NCBI GenBank assembly: GCA_914767715.1
Contig: OU612070.1
Location: 27,022,025 to 27,082,024, forward strand
Reading direction: 5' to 3'
Origin: Membranipora membranacea
Lineage: Eukaryota > Bryozoa > Gymnolaemata > Cheilostomatida > Membraniporidae
DNA length: 60,000 bases
Each line of letters starts with the position of its first letter. Within the stretch, counting starts at the first letter, position 1. A program made the translations under genes and the position numbers. The notes under the pieces were generated by a model. It ran no database searches. It was not told where the DNA came from and saw only the letters and a program-made list of their open reading frames with translations. Positions 11,991-23,945 of the stretch are shown one piece after another.

Positions 11991-13253
11991 ATGAGACTTC
12001 TATGTGTCATCGCCTTTGCAGCCATTGCAGTGTTTTATACTGCGGAGTCGCGCAGAGGCCACTGCAACTCGGGTAAGTTGTTTGTCACTCATTATTATTG
12101 CTCTAGTTTTTTGGAAATTATCGGCAAAGTATTCCAATAAGTGATCTCATATGTTTGCATGTTATGGAGGAATCCGGTCCCTTTTTAATCTTCGTCTTTT
12201 TCATGTATCATTGTAGCAAGATCTGATCGATGCTCCATACCATACAGCCTGGATGCTTCTACAAGGAGTTATTTATCCCCAGCTGTGTGGCCCATGATGT
12301 CTGTTATGGTTGTGTAAGTAATTTTGTGGGATTAAATTTTTTATTTGTTTGAAATAAATGTTGTTGCTGACTTAAAAAATCATAGACTAAACATACATGC
12401 ACTAGAGTAAAGGTTTATATCATGGCGATATGAGTTTATGTTTACCATATGGAAGCAATTTTTTCTGTTTTTAAATTAGAACTCTTTAAACCTTGTAACA
12501 AGCTGTCTTTATATTGAGGATACAGTTTGTCCGAGAACACAGCAATCAGAAAAAAAATGAATTCACCATATGAAAAACTACATGATTATAATTATTATAA
12601 GTATTGGTTCTATAACAGTAGTAAGCTAATTCTTCAGTGATTAAAATAATAACTCAATATTTTGCAGAATGAGCCTGTTTCACAATCGCTTACCTCTTTT
12701 TTGAGCACCCTAAGACATTTTATTTGATTTGACGACTTTCTTGCCTTCTTTGTTCAGGGTGCCAGGTTCGGTGTTAGTAGAACAACATGCAATAGCAGAT
12801 TCCGGTCTAACATTAAATACTGACTGCAGTACTCTCAGTAGCTATGCCAGTAGAATCTGGTGCAACGTAAGTCACCAAACTTAGCAGGCCCAGTAATGGA
12901 ACTAAATTTACTTCCCCAACAACGTTATCAAATTTATGCTGCGTCAGTTGGAAACTAGATCGACATTAACTTCCATTATGAATTATTTGTTGGTCAATCA
13001 ATAAAAAACTTCAATCATTTTCTAAACCAATTTCATACAACTTTTGTTGCTGTTGTGGTAATCATCAGTCAGCTGGGGTGACAGGGTGGGTCAATATTGT
13101 TTATAGTGAGAAATATTATCACTTCTTCATTTCTCCACTTAGGCGGTGACATTTGACTACTGGACAGCAGTAAGAGTTGGCGGGGCAAGCTCATATAGTG
13201 ACAGCGCAATGAGTTACTGCAGCCAGTCATTGGCCAGCGGCTGCATCGCTTAA
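11991..13253 (+). pseudogene. Conodipine-type secreted phospholipase A2, frameshifted
   Basis: Small secreted lipase gene; the family hydrolyses glycerophospholipids with a His-Asp pair and calcium. Exons: 11991-12072, 12217-12313, 12758-12866, 13143-13253 (TAA at 13251). Exon 1 encodes a signal peptide (MRLLCVIAFAAIAVFYTA). Exon 2 carries the Cys-rich entry and the active-site motif VAHDVCYGC. Exon 3 starts GARFGVSRTTCNSRF and ends with SYASRIWCN. Exon 4 encodes the Cys-rich C-terminus ending in SGCIA. All donor and acceptor sites are intact. Two lesions are seen: exon 2 lacks one base after CSIPYSLD (compare the inverted copy, which reads on as DYFYKELF), and exon 3 changes frame after NIKY, meeting a TGA. 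Without them it would be about 130 residues. Either a young pseudogene or two local sequence errors. Confidence 0.75.
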
Positions 13254-14530
13254 AACTTGACAGATGATCTACATCCTCGACCTAGCAATTTGATGATCTT
13301 GTTGCACACGACTTATGATTTATGATGAGGAGGAAGACCATTAAACTCGATTCCCTATTTTGAAACTTGATGAACTGCATATTCACCTCCAGCTCTTATG
13401 TTTTATTTTTAGCTTTTAACTTAAGTTTTAACCAACGACAATCACCCATGCCATCACTACCTAAAAACTGGCAACAAACTTTCAATAGAACAGCCCTCCT
13501 TGATAATAATATTTTTAACAAAATTTGCTTGATTTTTTTACTAATATAATTGCTTATGCACGGTCTCAGTCGTCCAAGTGACTTGATCCGCAAAAAGAAT
13601 TTATATATATATATATATATCTTGACATTGAATATTAAATTTAACAACAAATAAATATATACCCCAATCGTAGCAATATCAATTGTTTTTTGTTAAGTTT
13701 TTTCATCATAAGGTTTTTGAACCAAATCAATTTTACCAGACTGACACGGGTCATTTTTTCACCGATAAATATCCAAGGTTGGGTCGTGAAATTCACAAGC
13801 GAATATAGAGTCATGCAGGTATTTTTTTTTATATCCATTGTTTGTCACAGCCCTAATATCCTTAGTTTCAGCTGATGACATTATAATAACTACTTATAGG
13901 CAGTCCCGCCACATTTATGGCAAGGGAATTGTTCCACATGTTACACGGCGGCTAATATTATATAAAATGTCATGATGTTAATTTGAAAATAAATTATACT
14001 GAGCTAAGCTTATTATGTCAACAAGATAAAAATACAAGGCCAGAAGCTCTCTCAATATGAGGTCATTGAAAAGTTCAAAAAGTCTAGGAAAGAAAATAAT
14101 AATTTGACCATTTTTTGTATGGTTACTGGGGTTTTTATTGCATTTTTGGTGAGGATCAAATGTTATAGATGTCTTTCACTAGTAGACAGGTGTTTTTGAG
14201 TATAGTTCACTGTCTCAAATGTTCACTTGACATAGCTACTGCAATAATTGGGTCCATACCTTCGAGGTTCAGATTGAAATGATTTTTGTAACATGTGTGA
14301 CACTAGCTTCATCGAATCCATTATGTGTACGGTATTGTTTGCTGACGTCTGACATCGAGACCCCTATGGTAGACAAGTTCCTGTCTAGTTGGCAGTTTCT
14401 TTGGGATTTAGATGCAACAACAGCACCGCTTTTGCAGACGAGCCTCTTGTCTCACTGTCAACTTCATGTGTGATATAGATGGGACAGTATTATATGTGCA
14501 GCACCTTTATGTATAAAATGGATGGTGGAA
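13254..14530. other. Downstream flank of the lipase, no gene seen
   Basis: AT-rich non-coding DNA with a TA microsatellite near 13601-13620. Short open frames here lack codon bias or recognisable motifs. Confidence 0.5.
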
Positions 14531-14532
14531 TA

Positions 14533-17500
14533 GTCAACGGACAGATCATCTTTTTTTTGACGGTTCGTGATATCGGAAGGAACAAAGCAACACCAGACAT
14601 CAAATCGAAGGGAATTTTCTCCTGAGTAAGAATATTAAGGTAGTAAAGAAAAAAATTTGGGGGGCGGCCATTTTTTCAAGCAAAACAAATTTTTTTGGGA
14701 CTTTTTTGGGCCTGTTTCTACCTTGGATGATAAATATATACTTCCAATGCCTCAGAAATATGCATTTAGATGATATTTATCCATGGTTAAAAAAGAAATT
14801 TTGTATCTCTAAAGAAATCACCAAAAAAAACCTTAAACAAATTTAATTTCTGCAAAGTGGTAGTTGTCTCCCCCGTTTTGGATCTCTTTCATCTTTTGTT
14901 GTTTAACAAGGTTTAACTTCAACAAAATATTACACAGACGGGTCATGAGCAATCTGCCATATCCCAGAAGAGGTACAGCAGTCATAGTCACTCCAATCTG
15001 AATATACAACCTTGTTTTAAGCTGGAAAGTCGAAGCAGACGTCGCACCCACAACGACAAGATTGCGGCAAAAGTTTCCTCTCATATATGGCAGCTGCAAG
15101 CTTACAATCTGCATTGTGATGACCGGTAGTTGGTCGCTGTCAATTCCTCTAAATCTTTAAGAGCTGGGGGTAGTGCGGTCTATAGAATCTTGCAGGCAGC
15201 CCCGGTAATCTCCCGCCAATGATCGTTGATTACAGATGGTTCAATTTTTTTATTCTGGCTGGGCAATCTCCCATTTGCTTGCCTCATAGTCAGAGAGACA
15301 CACAGAGAATGAAAGTATCTTCTGTGTTCATACTTCCCTGAGAATAGTTGGTGGCTGGCAGATAAAATGACAGGGTATTATAATTTTTAGGTGCATGAGA
15401 CTTGCACCATCGTTTCATGCAGTGCAGCTCCCTACAGGATGAAAATTTACGTTGGAGCTTGAATTCGGGTTTTTTCATATATTGAAACCTGGTATATTAT
15501 TTGATTATTATAAGATTTCGGTGAGGTTGTCAAAGAAAGCTTACATCAAGAAATTTTATAAAGATTATCACCTATATCTTGACCCCAAAATTCAGCAACA
15601 ATTGGTCAGGACGCTAAATTAACTCTCGAAGCACTACAGCTTTAGCACAAACTGGGTAGCTGCTGAGTTGTTTAATTGTCCGTCTCCAATGATACCAAGG
15701 CATTGAGCAGTTTTTAGCCTGACTTTGACTTGCAGTCGCCCCTGTGTATTTGTCTCAATGACAACTCATGATTAGCCAATATGTTAAGCCGATGTGTTAT
15801 GAAGAAACTTGTGTGAAATGTGACAAACCACCTGGCACAAGTTTTATCCCTCCTTGTTATCCCTCCCCCACACGAGCATTTCATATAAAGGGCAACTCAA
15901 GCACCGAAATCAACAGCATTGCATAGTACCTCGTCTGCCATGTTATTAGATGATTGAAGACTTCTTTGCTTTGCATTTGTTCATTGCTTCTGCCAGAAAA
16001 GCTTGTCTTGCCATACTTTTAGCAATTAACATGAGCTCCACCAAGACCATCCGTTCTTGGGAGGGAAGCAGCTTTTCACGCGGGCAGATCGTCTTGTTTG
16101 GCATCGCCAATGAGTGCAGCTATGATATGGTTAGCTTGTTCGGGACCTATTTCAAAGCTGCATCAGCAGATAAGTCCCCACTCTTTGCGACTCAACTTTT
16201 GAATTCAATGATGGCACACTGCAGTTAAGGGAATATAGATCAACCAATAAGGCACTTTCATTGCTAGCTCGCAAAGTTTTGACAGCCATGAGTGAATGGA
16301 ACTCAGAGTTTTGATACCCTCCACCGACATGTCCTGCTCTCAGGATTATCCCATGTGTGTTTAAACCATGTTCAATTGAGCACTTCAGGTCCTGCCTTGC
16401 ATATTACAGAAAGATTTAGATGATCATTAAGAATATGTTCTGAGGCAGGTACTATAAACGATTGGGTTCCTCAGTTATTTAAAAGTTCTAGGTCCGACTT
16501 TATCTCAATTTATCTTAAATTCGAATTTACACTGCCCCTTTTATCTGTAACAGAATGATGGGATAAAATCGGAATAAAATTTATACTGTTTTCAAAAATT
16601 GCCAAAAACCAAGTGTATCAATGCTAATGCTAATGCCTTTGGAATGTGTGAAACTGTGATGGTTTTTGGATAATATGGAACTTATTGAGATGTCAGGCAA
16701 CGCAGATACAGCCAGCACAAGTTATTATAACTATTTAAAAATCAGAAAGATTAACTTCACCCCAAACCCTTTTAAAAAATCAAATATTATATAAATTGAA
16801 ACTTTAATCTGCTCACAGAGCACGTTTAACTCATTTAATCTAACTTCACCAGCAAACCGCGCACCCGTGTGCCTCCTATCAAATGTCGGCCCTGTGGAAC
16901 AAACTGTCCAACAACCTGGAATACATAAAAAGACTCCGGCCACCTTTGGCACTCAGGTGCTACTGACTTTTTTTAAAACAGATTTTTGCCACATCTTGTA
17001 TGGTGTATGAACTGGTACCTCAAAAAACTAAAACCTTAACACGCTGATTGCGCATGTTGGCCTCATCTCTGCCGCACCCGAATACATTCTAATTTCAAAA
17101 TTCTAAATTCATTGTTGCAGTTGAAAACAAACATACCAAATCTTTGAGGCATGTGTTAGAATATGTTCACCTACAGCATAGGTGGGCAACCTTTTTTTGA
17201 AAAAAGCCACATTTTACACAGACTCAGCTCAAAAGGCCTCAACAAATATTTCAAACATAAATTTGGAATGTGAGGTATATTTTGGCTCTGCATATTTTGT
17301 ACAAACTAAATCAGAATAATATGTGTTAATAAAAACTGCAGTATGTTGCGATAAATATTGACTCGCATGAGCTCAAACAAAATACTAATATTTATCTATT
17401 CTTCTGAAGTTTTGTGACATTAAGCTACAATTATAATCTTTCATGTGTTTGAGCAAAGGACAAGGGGAAAATTTCAATTAGGCTTGTCGAATGAAGGAAC

Positions 17501-19700
17501 TCCGTAACATTTCAGATAAAATTCCGGAGCACTTGTAACATGTAACAAAGCTGACTGCATAAGCTAAAACTAAATAATTAAATATTTACCTAATCGTCTG
17601 AAGTTTTGTTACATTAAGTTAAATTTACAATTAATCTTAGTTACAAGTGGTTGAGCAAAGGGCAAGGGGAAATTTTTCATATATGCCTGTCTAACATTCT
17701 TGAGCACTTGTAAGACGACTACATCCAAAAGTTACGAAAGGACATTTTTGTTTTCACTGTTTTGGGTTTAGTTTTTGCAAATTGAAGCTCTTATTAAATG
17801 TAGTATACACTAGTACTGTTATGATGTTTTGTAAAGTATGGCTTGGGAATTCCCTTGATACGTTAACATGTATGTAGCCTAACTACATGCATGATGCAGA
17901 ATGGCAAATATTATGAAACTCAAGCTAAGGATTGTGCTTACAGAGGGGTATGCATTAGTCTCGTCACCCACTTTTTTCTTCTTTTTTTTCAAAAGTGGCG
18001 TTATGACAAAGTCTGCTATGCATGCTTTGACATCCACATCAGGAAAACAAATGAATGAGTAATCCTTTTTTAGACAAAAGGCCGCAATAAGGCCGCAAAA
18101 GATTACTCATTAGGCCGCACCGGCAAAAAGGCCGCAGGTTGCCCACAGCTGACCTACAGGATAGGGGTGTTGTTGGTTCGCTGGAGCAACCTGATATTAA
18201 ATCGCTTGCTTTTTGAATGTCTGGCTCTAGTGAGACCTTACTGCCATGTAAAAACTGGTTTAGGAATATGTTACTTGACTTATAAGATGCCATATGATCG
18301 CTGTAGTGCTAGGCAGTCTGGTGTGAGACTCTTTTCATTATGTATTACTGGCAGCTGTTGTTGTATTGTGCCTCAATAGCTAGATGATCCTGATCAGACT
18401 GTGCTTGTAAATGAAGATCGCATGTCGATCTGGTTTCTCTGTTGAACCTCAGTCATACTCATAGATGCTTGAAAAAATTGTCGACTCACTTTCATTTTGT
18501 TGACAACGAAGAATATACACTTGGCCTCTCAAAGAGTTAAGGCTCACAACCAAAGACGCATCTCTTGCAGTCCATTCGTTTCATACCCTATGTAAGAGAT
18601 TGCCATGTCAGCAAACCTGGAGACGGTTTGCTTGCTTGTGTAGTATTTGTAGCATTTCTTAATGTAGCTCAGTGGCCTTTTGGGACAGTGCTCTATCAAG
18701 TTGTTACTAAACTGTTGGCCTGGGGGATCCTTGCGCATTTTAACTTTCAAGATAATTCAATAAATACGACACCAGAATAATCTGGTCAAGTCTCAGAGGT
18801 GCTACTCCAAAGACTAGTCTTTTGGGATTTTGATGTAGGACTGCCTTGTCCGATCACAAATGTTGTTTTACCTTTTGAAGCTCTTATAATGACAGTAGGT
18901 TACTATACTTCCTTATACACGATTTTTTTAAATTAGAAACAAGGTGACATCAGACAATAATCTTAATCTTCAAAAAATCGTTCCAATAATCATCATTCAT
19001 TGAATAGTGAAGGAAATTAATAATAACATATTTAAAGTTTAGCAGAGACAAATTTATACTCAACAATGTTAAGAAGGGTGGCAGCAAGTAATTTATTCTA
19101 AATCTACATTTGGAAAATTAATTATATTCAAAGATCGGCAAGTGAAAATGCATTTGTAATTCGCTGTCGGGACAACTCCGAATGAATTTTTCATATTTGA
19201 AATGACCATAGCTTAAAAAATATTTAAGTTTTAGTTTCGAGACTTTCAGGAAGTGAAGCAAACATGTGAATCTAGCCTCTGTACTTTTTTGAGTGAATCT
19301 GAAAAGCGAAAAAAAAGTCCTCGTCTACAGTATAACCAAATCATACTAATTTTTTGGTGCCCTCGAAATATCCGGCAGCATAAAAATCCAAGAAAGTTTT
19401 TTCAACTATTTTTATGTCACCCACTATGTTTTAATCTAAAATAACTGTGTAAATCAAATTTAGTGTGATAGGAACACTCTCTGTGATGTGTAATGCAAAT
19501 AGGTATATTTTCGACAAATTTGAAGTTTTCCTCTCTTTAACCCTCCGATTCAGATGCGCCCCCCAATTTAAATATTTTACTACCAAAATGTTCTTATTCC
19601 CGAGAGTCTAAGCTTCGATTTGATATATAGTGGTGCTTTGTTCCTTCCGATATCACGAAACGCCTTAACGGAGCCACTTTTTTGGGATCTGTCCGTTGAC
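14533..19700. mobile_element. Large TA-flanked DNA transposon with long inverted ends
   Basis: A 5.17-kb segment bounded by inverted repeats of about 80-95 bp that begin GTCAACGGACAGATC and share TTCGTGATATCGGAAGG and ATCAAATCGAAG further in (left about 14533-14612, right about 19612-19700). The dinucleotide TA flanks both ends (14531-14532, 19701-19702), as expected of TA-targeting (Tc1/mariner-like) elements. I recognise no transposase inside; weak open frames at 14833-15114 (minus) and 15950-16228 (plus, preceded by a TATAAAGGG near 15885) are unassigned. The interior contains a younger hAT-like insertion at 17177-18151. It could also be two independent MITE ends that flank unrelated DNA by chance. 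Confidence 0.6.
17177..18151. mobile_element. hAT-like non-autonomous transposon (975 bp)
   Basis: The ends CATAGGTGGGCAACC and GGTTGCCCACAGCTG form imperfect inverted repeats of the hAT type (GTGGGCAAC core). A perfect 8-bp duplication ACCTACAG flanks the element (17169-17176, 18152-18159). Subterminal GGCCGCA repeats are visible near the right end. No transposase open frame. Nested in the larger 14.5-19.7 kb element, so it is the younger insertion. Confidence 0.85.
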
Positions 19701-20037
19701 TAGAAGTGTTTTAATTAATTAAATCACTCGGTAAATTCTCATAATCGTTGAAATGAAAATTTTGTTAGGGTAGCGAAGGAGGGACAGTCCGTTGTGGGCA
19801 GTTCTTTTTTTGGAGAACCCTCAGGAGTACATAAAGCTATTCTGTTTTTTTAACTGATTATATTTGATTATCTTGGACGCTGCTGTGCACAGGACATTTT
19901 GATGGTATAGTATAGCTCTCTTTGGTTTTTCTGTGACTGTTTCAATTTAAGTTAACTATTCATGAAAATTAAGTCCAATTCTAATGTCAAAAAGGTATCT
20001 CAAATATGAATCATTTATTTTGTGAGTTAGCACTTAT

Positions 20038-20071
20038 GAACTATGATACGTTAATTAACGTATCATAGTTC
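20038..20071. repeat. Perfect 34-bp palindrome
   Basis: Both arms are GAACTATGATACGTTAA read from either strand, with no loop. It could form a cruciform or be the core of a tiny palindromic repeat. Confidence 0.95.
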
Positions 20072-20104
20072 AGGTCAAAAACAAATCACTTGAAGAAGAT
20101 TTTA

Positions 20105-20257
20105 ACGAATAAACAAAACAATTTTTGTACGGAGGTGCCCCCTTCCTCAACAGGAAGGGGTAACTCCATACAAAATTGACACGAGGAATAATGAGTAATA
20201 GAGGGTTGCATATTCTGCTATGGAATTCAGCCTCAAGTGGGTCGAATAACTGACCAA
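20105..20257 (-). repeat. Dispersed hairpin repeat, copy 1
   Basis: Inverted relative to a related copy at 23443-23603; by eye roughly three quarters of positions match. The conserved centre is a hairpin: TTTTGTA(C/T)GGAG, then CCCCTTCCTCAACAGGAAGG, then ACTCCATACAAAA. The conserved outer end reads CAAGTGGGTCGAATA in both. Confidence 0.7.
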
Positions 20258-22251
20258 CCAATAAAAATCATCATTATAAATTTTGTTCATCATGAAAAAC
20301 ATTAGAAATGATGAATTGTTGCTGACAATAAAAGTGTTATATATGATAATTATATATATAATTTTAATTTTATGCATGTTGATAACAATTGTAAATATTT
20401 ATGTAGCCTTCGGCTTTCAATTGTTTGACGACCATCACAAACCCAGCCATGACATTCGTTTAACTATATATTCTTCAGCCAATGTTTAATTATCATGAAA
20501 GTAAAAAAAATAATACTAGGCAATTGAAGATATCAATTTTTTTAGAAAGTGATCAATGAAAGTGGGAATTTTATTTTATGCAAAATATGAAATAGTTGAT
20601 CACTCTAAAGTTACTAGTATAAGGCATCTTGAAATAATTACAATAAATATTTCTTATTTGGAAGGCTGCTTTCCGTAACATACCAAAAATTGAGGACAAT
20701 TAGTGTGGGGGGAAATGGGGGAAAACCTATGCCTGTATAGATTTGCATATCATATCAAAATTCTTACACAGAGACCCATGTTGTGAACCTTATGTAATTT
20801 GTGATCGATATTGAGATGTGATCTAGCTCATACTTATATATACTTGCTACACGTATATATATATAAATTCTAGTGTGATCTAACATTTCATGCTGATTCA
20901 AATATTTTGTACATAGGTCTGATAGTTTTATTGTAATATGGTAAATTGATCAAGGAAGGCAACCATAAAAACTCTGTTGATTAAGATTTATCTAGCCTTA
21001 ATCCTTGATAATATTGGAAAACAAATTTTTGGAAATATTTTGGATGTCACAAATATCGAAAGAGGTAAAAGGTGTTATTGTAACCTACCTAACAGAAAAA
21101 AGTTCTGAGGCTGTATCAGCAACAACAAGAATACTTAGACACTGTGCTGAAAAATGTGCGAATAGCTCAAAATCTGAGCTAATGAGAGCTTGAGCCTGAT
21201 GGTATATAGTAGGTGCCTTGTATCAAATGTGTATTATTTTTGAGTTATCTTTCATTGGTAAGTATCATTTTCGTCTACTACAATAATAACCATGATGTAC
21301 CACCCTACACGTATATGTTTCATTCATGTCATTTTTCTATATCTATGTTATGTATGTGAGGTCAGCAAGTTATTTTTAATATATTTTAATTATAAAATTT
21401 TTAGAAAACCACAATAAATAAATAACAATTATTGATACCCATGACTGCCGGGTCAGCAGTTATTGTGCCTCTGTTACCCAGCGAGGAGTTTTATTAGAGC
21501 TGTTCTCTCTGAACAATACCAACAATGTCAAAGACCGATCCGAATATCAACATATTATATATCGTTGGAAAGCTGCCGAGCTACTGAAAATGAATAGTTG
21601 AACAAAAACTTGATTTCATGACGTTGTGTCATTTTAGGGATGAAATGAGGCAGGAAACGCTCTTTTTGTCAATGCAGATTGAGCAGTCAAATTAATTGCA
21701 AGAAATTTTAAATCAGGTGGAATGTATACTTAGAGATTGCATTCATCATAAAATTTGTTTTTCTTTGATATATGACTAGTCTAAATTGACTTTTTACGTC
21801 AAGCCATACAACGTATTTTTTTGTGAAGCCGTGAAAATATGTAAAATTTCAATCATTAATTCACAACAGATCATAGGCTCGAATCAAAATTAATTATGAT
21901 TTTCTCTTAGAGTACTCTTCAATTGTCATACACATTGACTTTCAAAAATTAGCTTGCATATTGCAATGACAGTAGACTCTCGAATACGGCTAATATTTTC
22001 GCCGCCTTTGCATAACGCCAAACATGCTGTCCAAATAACCATTATTGTGGCCAAACAAAGTTTTTTTGAAAATTCTCACATACGAAGCCGCTTTCATTAA
22101 CCATAGTGCACACAAGAAATGCCAAGATAATTTTTCATTGCATCTTCATTTTTTTTTAATTTAACGCAAAAGAATGCCAAAAACCAGCTATTTTTAGGGA
22201 CTTTTGAAGTCATTTTAGGGACTTTTGAGGTGTTTTTTGGCATTCTTGAAT

Positions 22252-22681
22252 CACAGATATTGAATTTCGAATTTTGATTTCGCCAATGATTGAAGTCGTC
22301 AAGAGGTATTGACACAGCTTTGGCTGAAGGGTTCTTTATTTGTAAAGGGAGTATGCAATATGGTCTTGATCGAAATGCTCCGCAGATTTACTTAAATGTT
22401 ACTTTCAGATCTTCCGGCAAATCTGCTTTTTTTTTTTGTTAGCCTCTCCTGATTGTATTTGGTGAGAACTCTTCGACCTTATGTAAGCAAACCGAAATTG
22501 TTGGTCGATGAGCAAGTTAACGAAGACCTGCTAACCTTTATAAAATCCTCTTAAAGAATGCTTAACAAGTAACCAAATTCACTGAGACCATAGAAGAATA
22601 CACAATAACACCCTGATAAATCCACTTGTATTGATTTGTCACATGTACCATAAAAGCTAGAGCTAGATCTGTTGCATCGTG
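22252..22681 (+). repeat. Left arm of a ~430-bp inverted repeat
   Basis: Matches the reverse complement of 26779-27212 over its length with scattered differences and small gaps, for example ACATGTACCAT, GAGCAAGTTAACGAAGAC and AATGATTGAAGTCGTC are shared. The two arms enclose 4.1 kb containing nested LINEs. Confidence 0.8.
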
Positions 22682-23945
22682 ACAATTGATGATGCTCGGA
22701 TAAGGTTATAGGAGTTGTCCCCTCACAAAATAAAATGGGATAACTCATAACTATAATTTTTACTTTTCATTTGTGATATAAAATGTTTTGTATTAAGTTA
22801 AACCAGGGAGGGGGGAGGTATATCCCACCCTCATTGGTTAAACCAGTCTCTCTAGTTAAACATAAGTGATATAATAACAAACAGATGCACAGGAACTACC
22901 ATCTGAGAGCTCTGGTGGTGTCTATTGTGAAATATGATCAATGGAAACAACAACCAGTGTTCCTTGGAAATATCATGTGCTATGCGAATATTATTGCGTC
23001 TTAACTGGCCGATGAACAATACAGGGGCCCAATTCACTAAGTATCTGGGTCTGTTGCGACAAAACCTCCATTGAACCGCCAACTGCTCTCTAATCCTTTT
23101 GATGACAGGAACGTTTGACCTCTCTGTGATCATTGCTTTCAACACAAAATATCATATTCTTCCTCGCTAAGTGTTCCAATGATTCTTAGACCCCGCTCAA
23201 ATGCTTTGTTAAGTTCTGTTAGAACCTGTCAATTATGTCGATATTTTTGTTCAGTTGGTGGTTCAGAGAAACTCACTGAGTCATCATGCACACATTCATG
23301 TCTTCACAAATCCCTTATATTAGTCATTCAAACCAAGTCTCTAACTCCTTGATCAAACATTCCAGGCTACTTTAAATCAAATGGTGTATTGAAGATTTGT
23401 TTCCGTAAAATTTAATGCATAGCCATATTGCCCTCACAGGCACTAATGTCGCATATTCGACCCACTTGGGGCTAAATACCAAAGCAGAACAGACACCTTT
23501 CTTTTACTCATTATTGCTCAAGTTCATTTTGTATGGAGTTAACTCCTTCCTGTTGAGGAAGGGGGCAACTCCATACAAAAACTATTTCGTTTATTTATCC
23601 AGAATATTTGCTTTCGAATCTTGTGACAAAAAGGTGTTAATTCAATTTATTGATGACACATAGTTTAGATGCCTTTTTGACATTGAAATCAATTTTTATT
23701 CTTGAAAAATAAACCAAGTTAGATACCAAAAAATCAATCTATACCATACCAGAAAAACGCGCTCCAAGGGCTCTCCAACAAGAACTGACCAGCCTTGATG
23801 TTCCCCCAGTTTTATATGCACCGAAGTTCATCACCATGGATAGGCATGGCCAAAAAGGGAGATTGCATTTGCCCGTCGATCACTTTTAATTTGAAAATAA
23901 AATGCAAATAAACTGGATTCCTTTTGAAAATACGGAGATTGGGTT
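22682..23945. other. Interior of inverted-repeat block, no clear gene
   Basis: Contains the second copy of the hairpin repeat (23443-23603). A minus-strand open frame at 22852-23145 has a basic TERSNVPVIKRIREQL start that could suggest a transposase fragment, but I cannot support a family. The part near 23945 probably belongs to the upstream portion of the plus-strand LINE. Confidence 0.4.
23443..23603 (+). repeat. Dispersed hairpin repeat, copy 2
   Basis: Inverted partner of 20105-20257, with the same CCTTCCTGTTGAGGAAGG hairpin core flanked by TTTTGTATGGAGTT and its complement. Confidence 0.7.

Larger units (their letters stand above)
19703..22251. other. Gene-poor stretch with palindromes
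   Basis: No gene supported. Apart from the perfect palindrome at 20038 and the hairpin element at 20105, it contains AT-rich DNA. Open frames are short and featureless. Confidence 0.5.

Noticed and set aside
15950-16228. 92-codon plus-strand open frame behind a TATA-like site
   Set aside because: No recognised motif, no homology that I can recall, and it lies inside a decayed mobile element. Kept as a note under that element.
22852-23145. Possible transposase fragment on the minus strand
   Set aside because: Basic residues at the start only; no catalytic or domain pattern could be matched in any frame.
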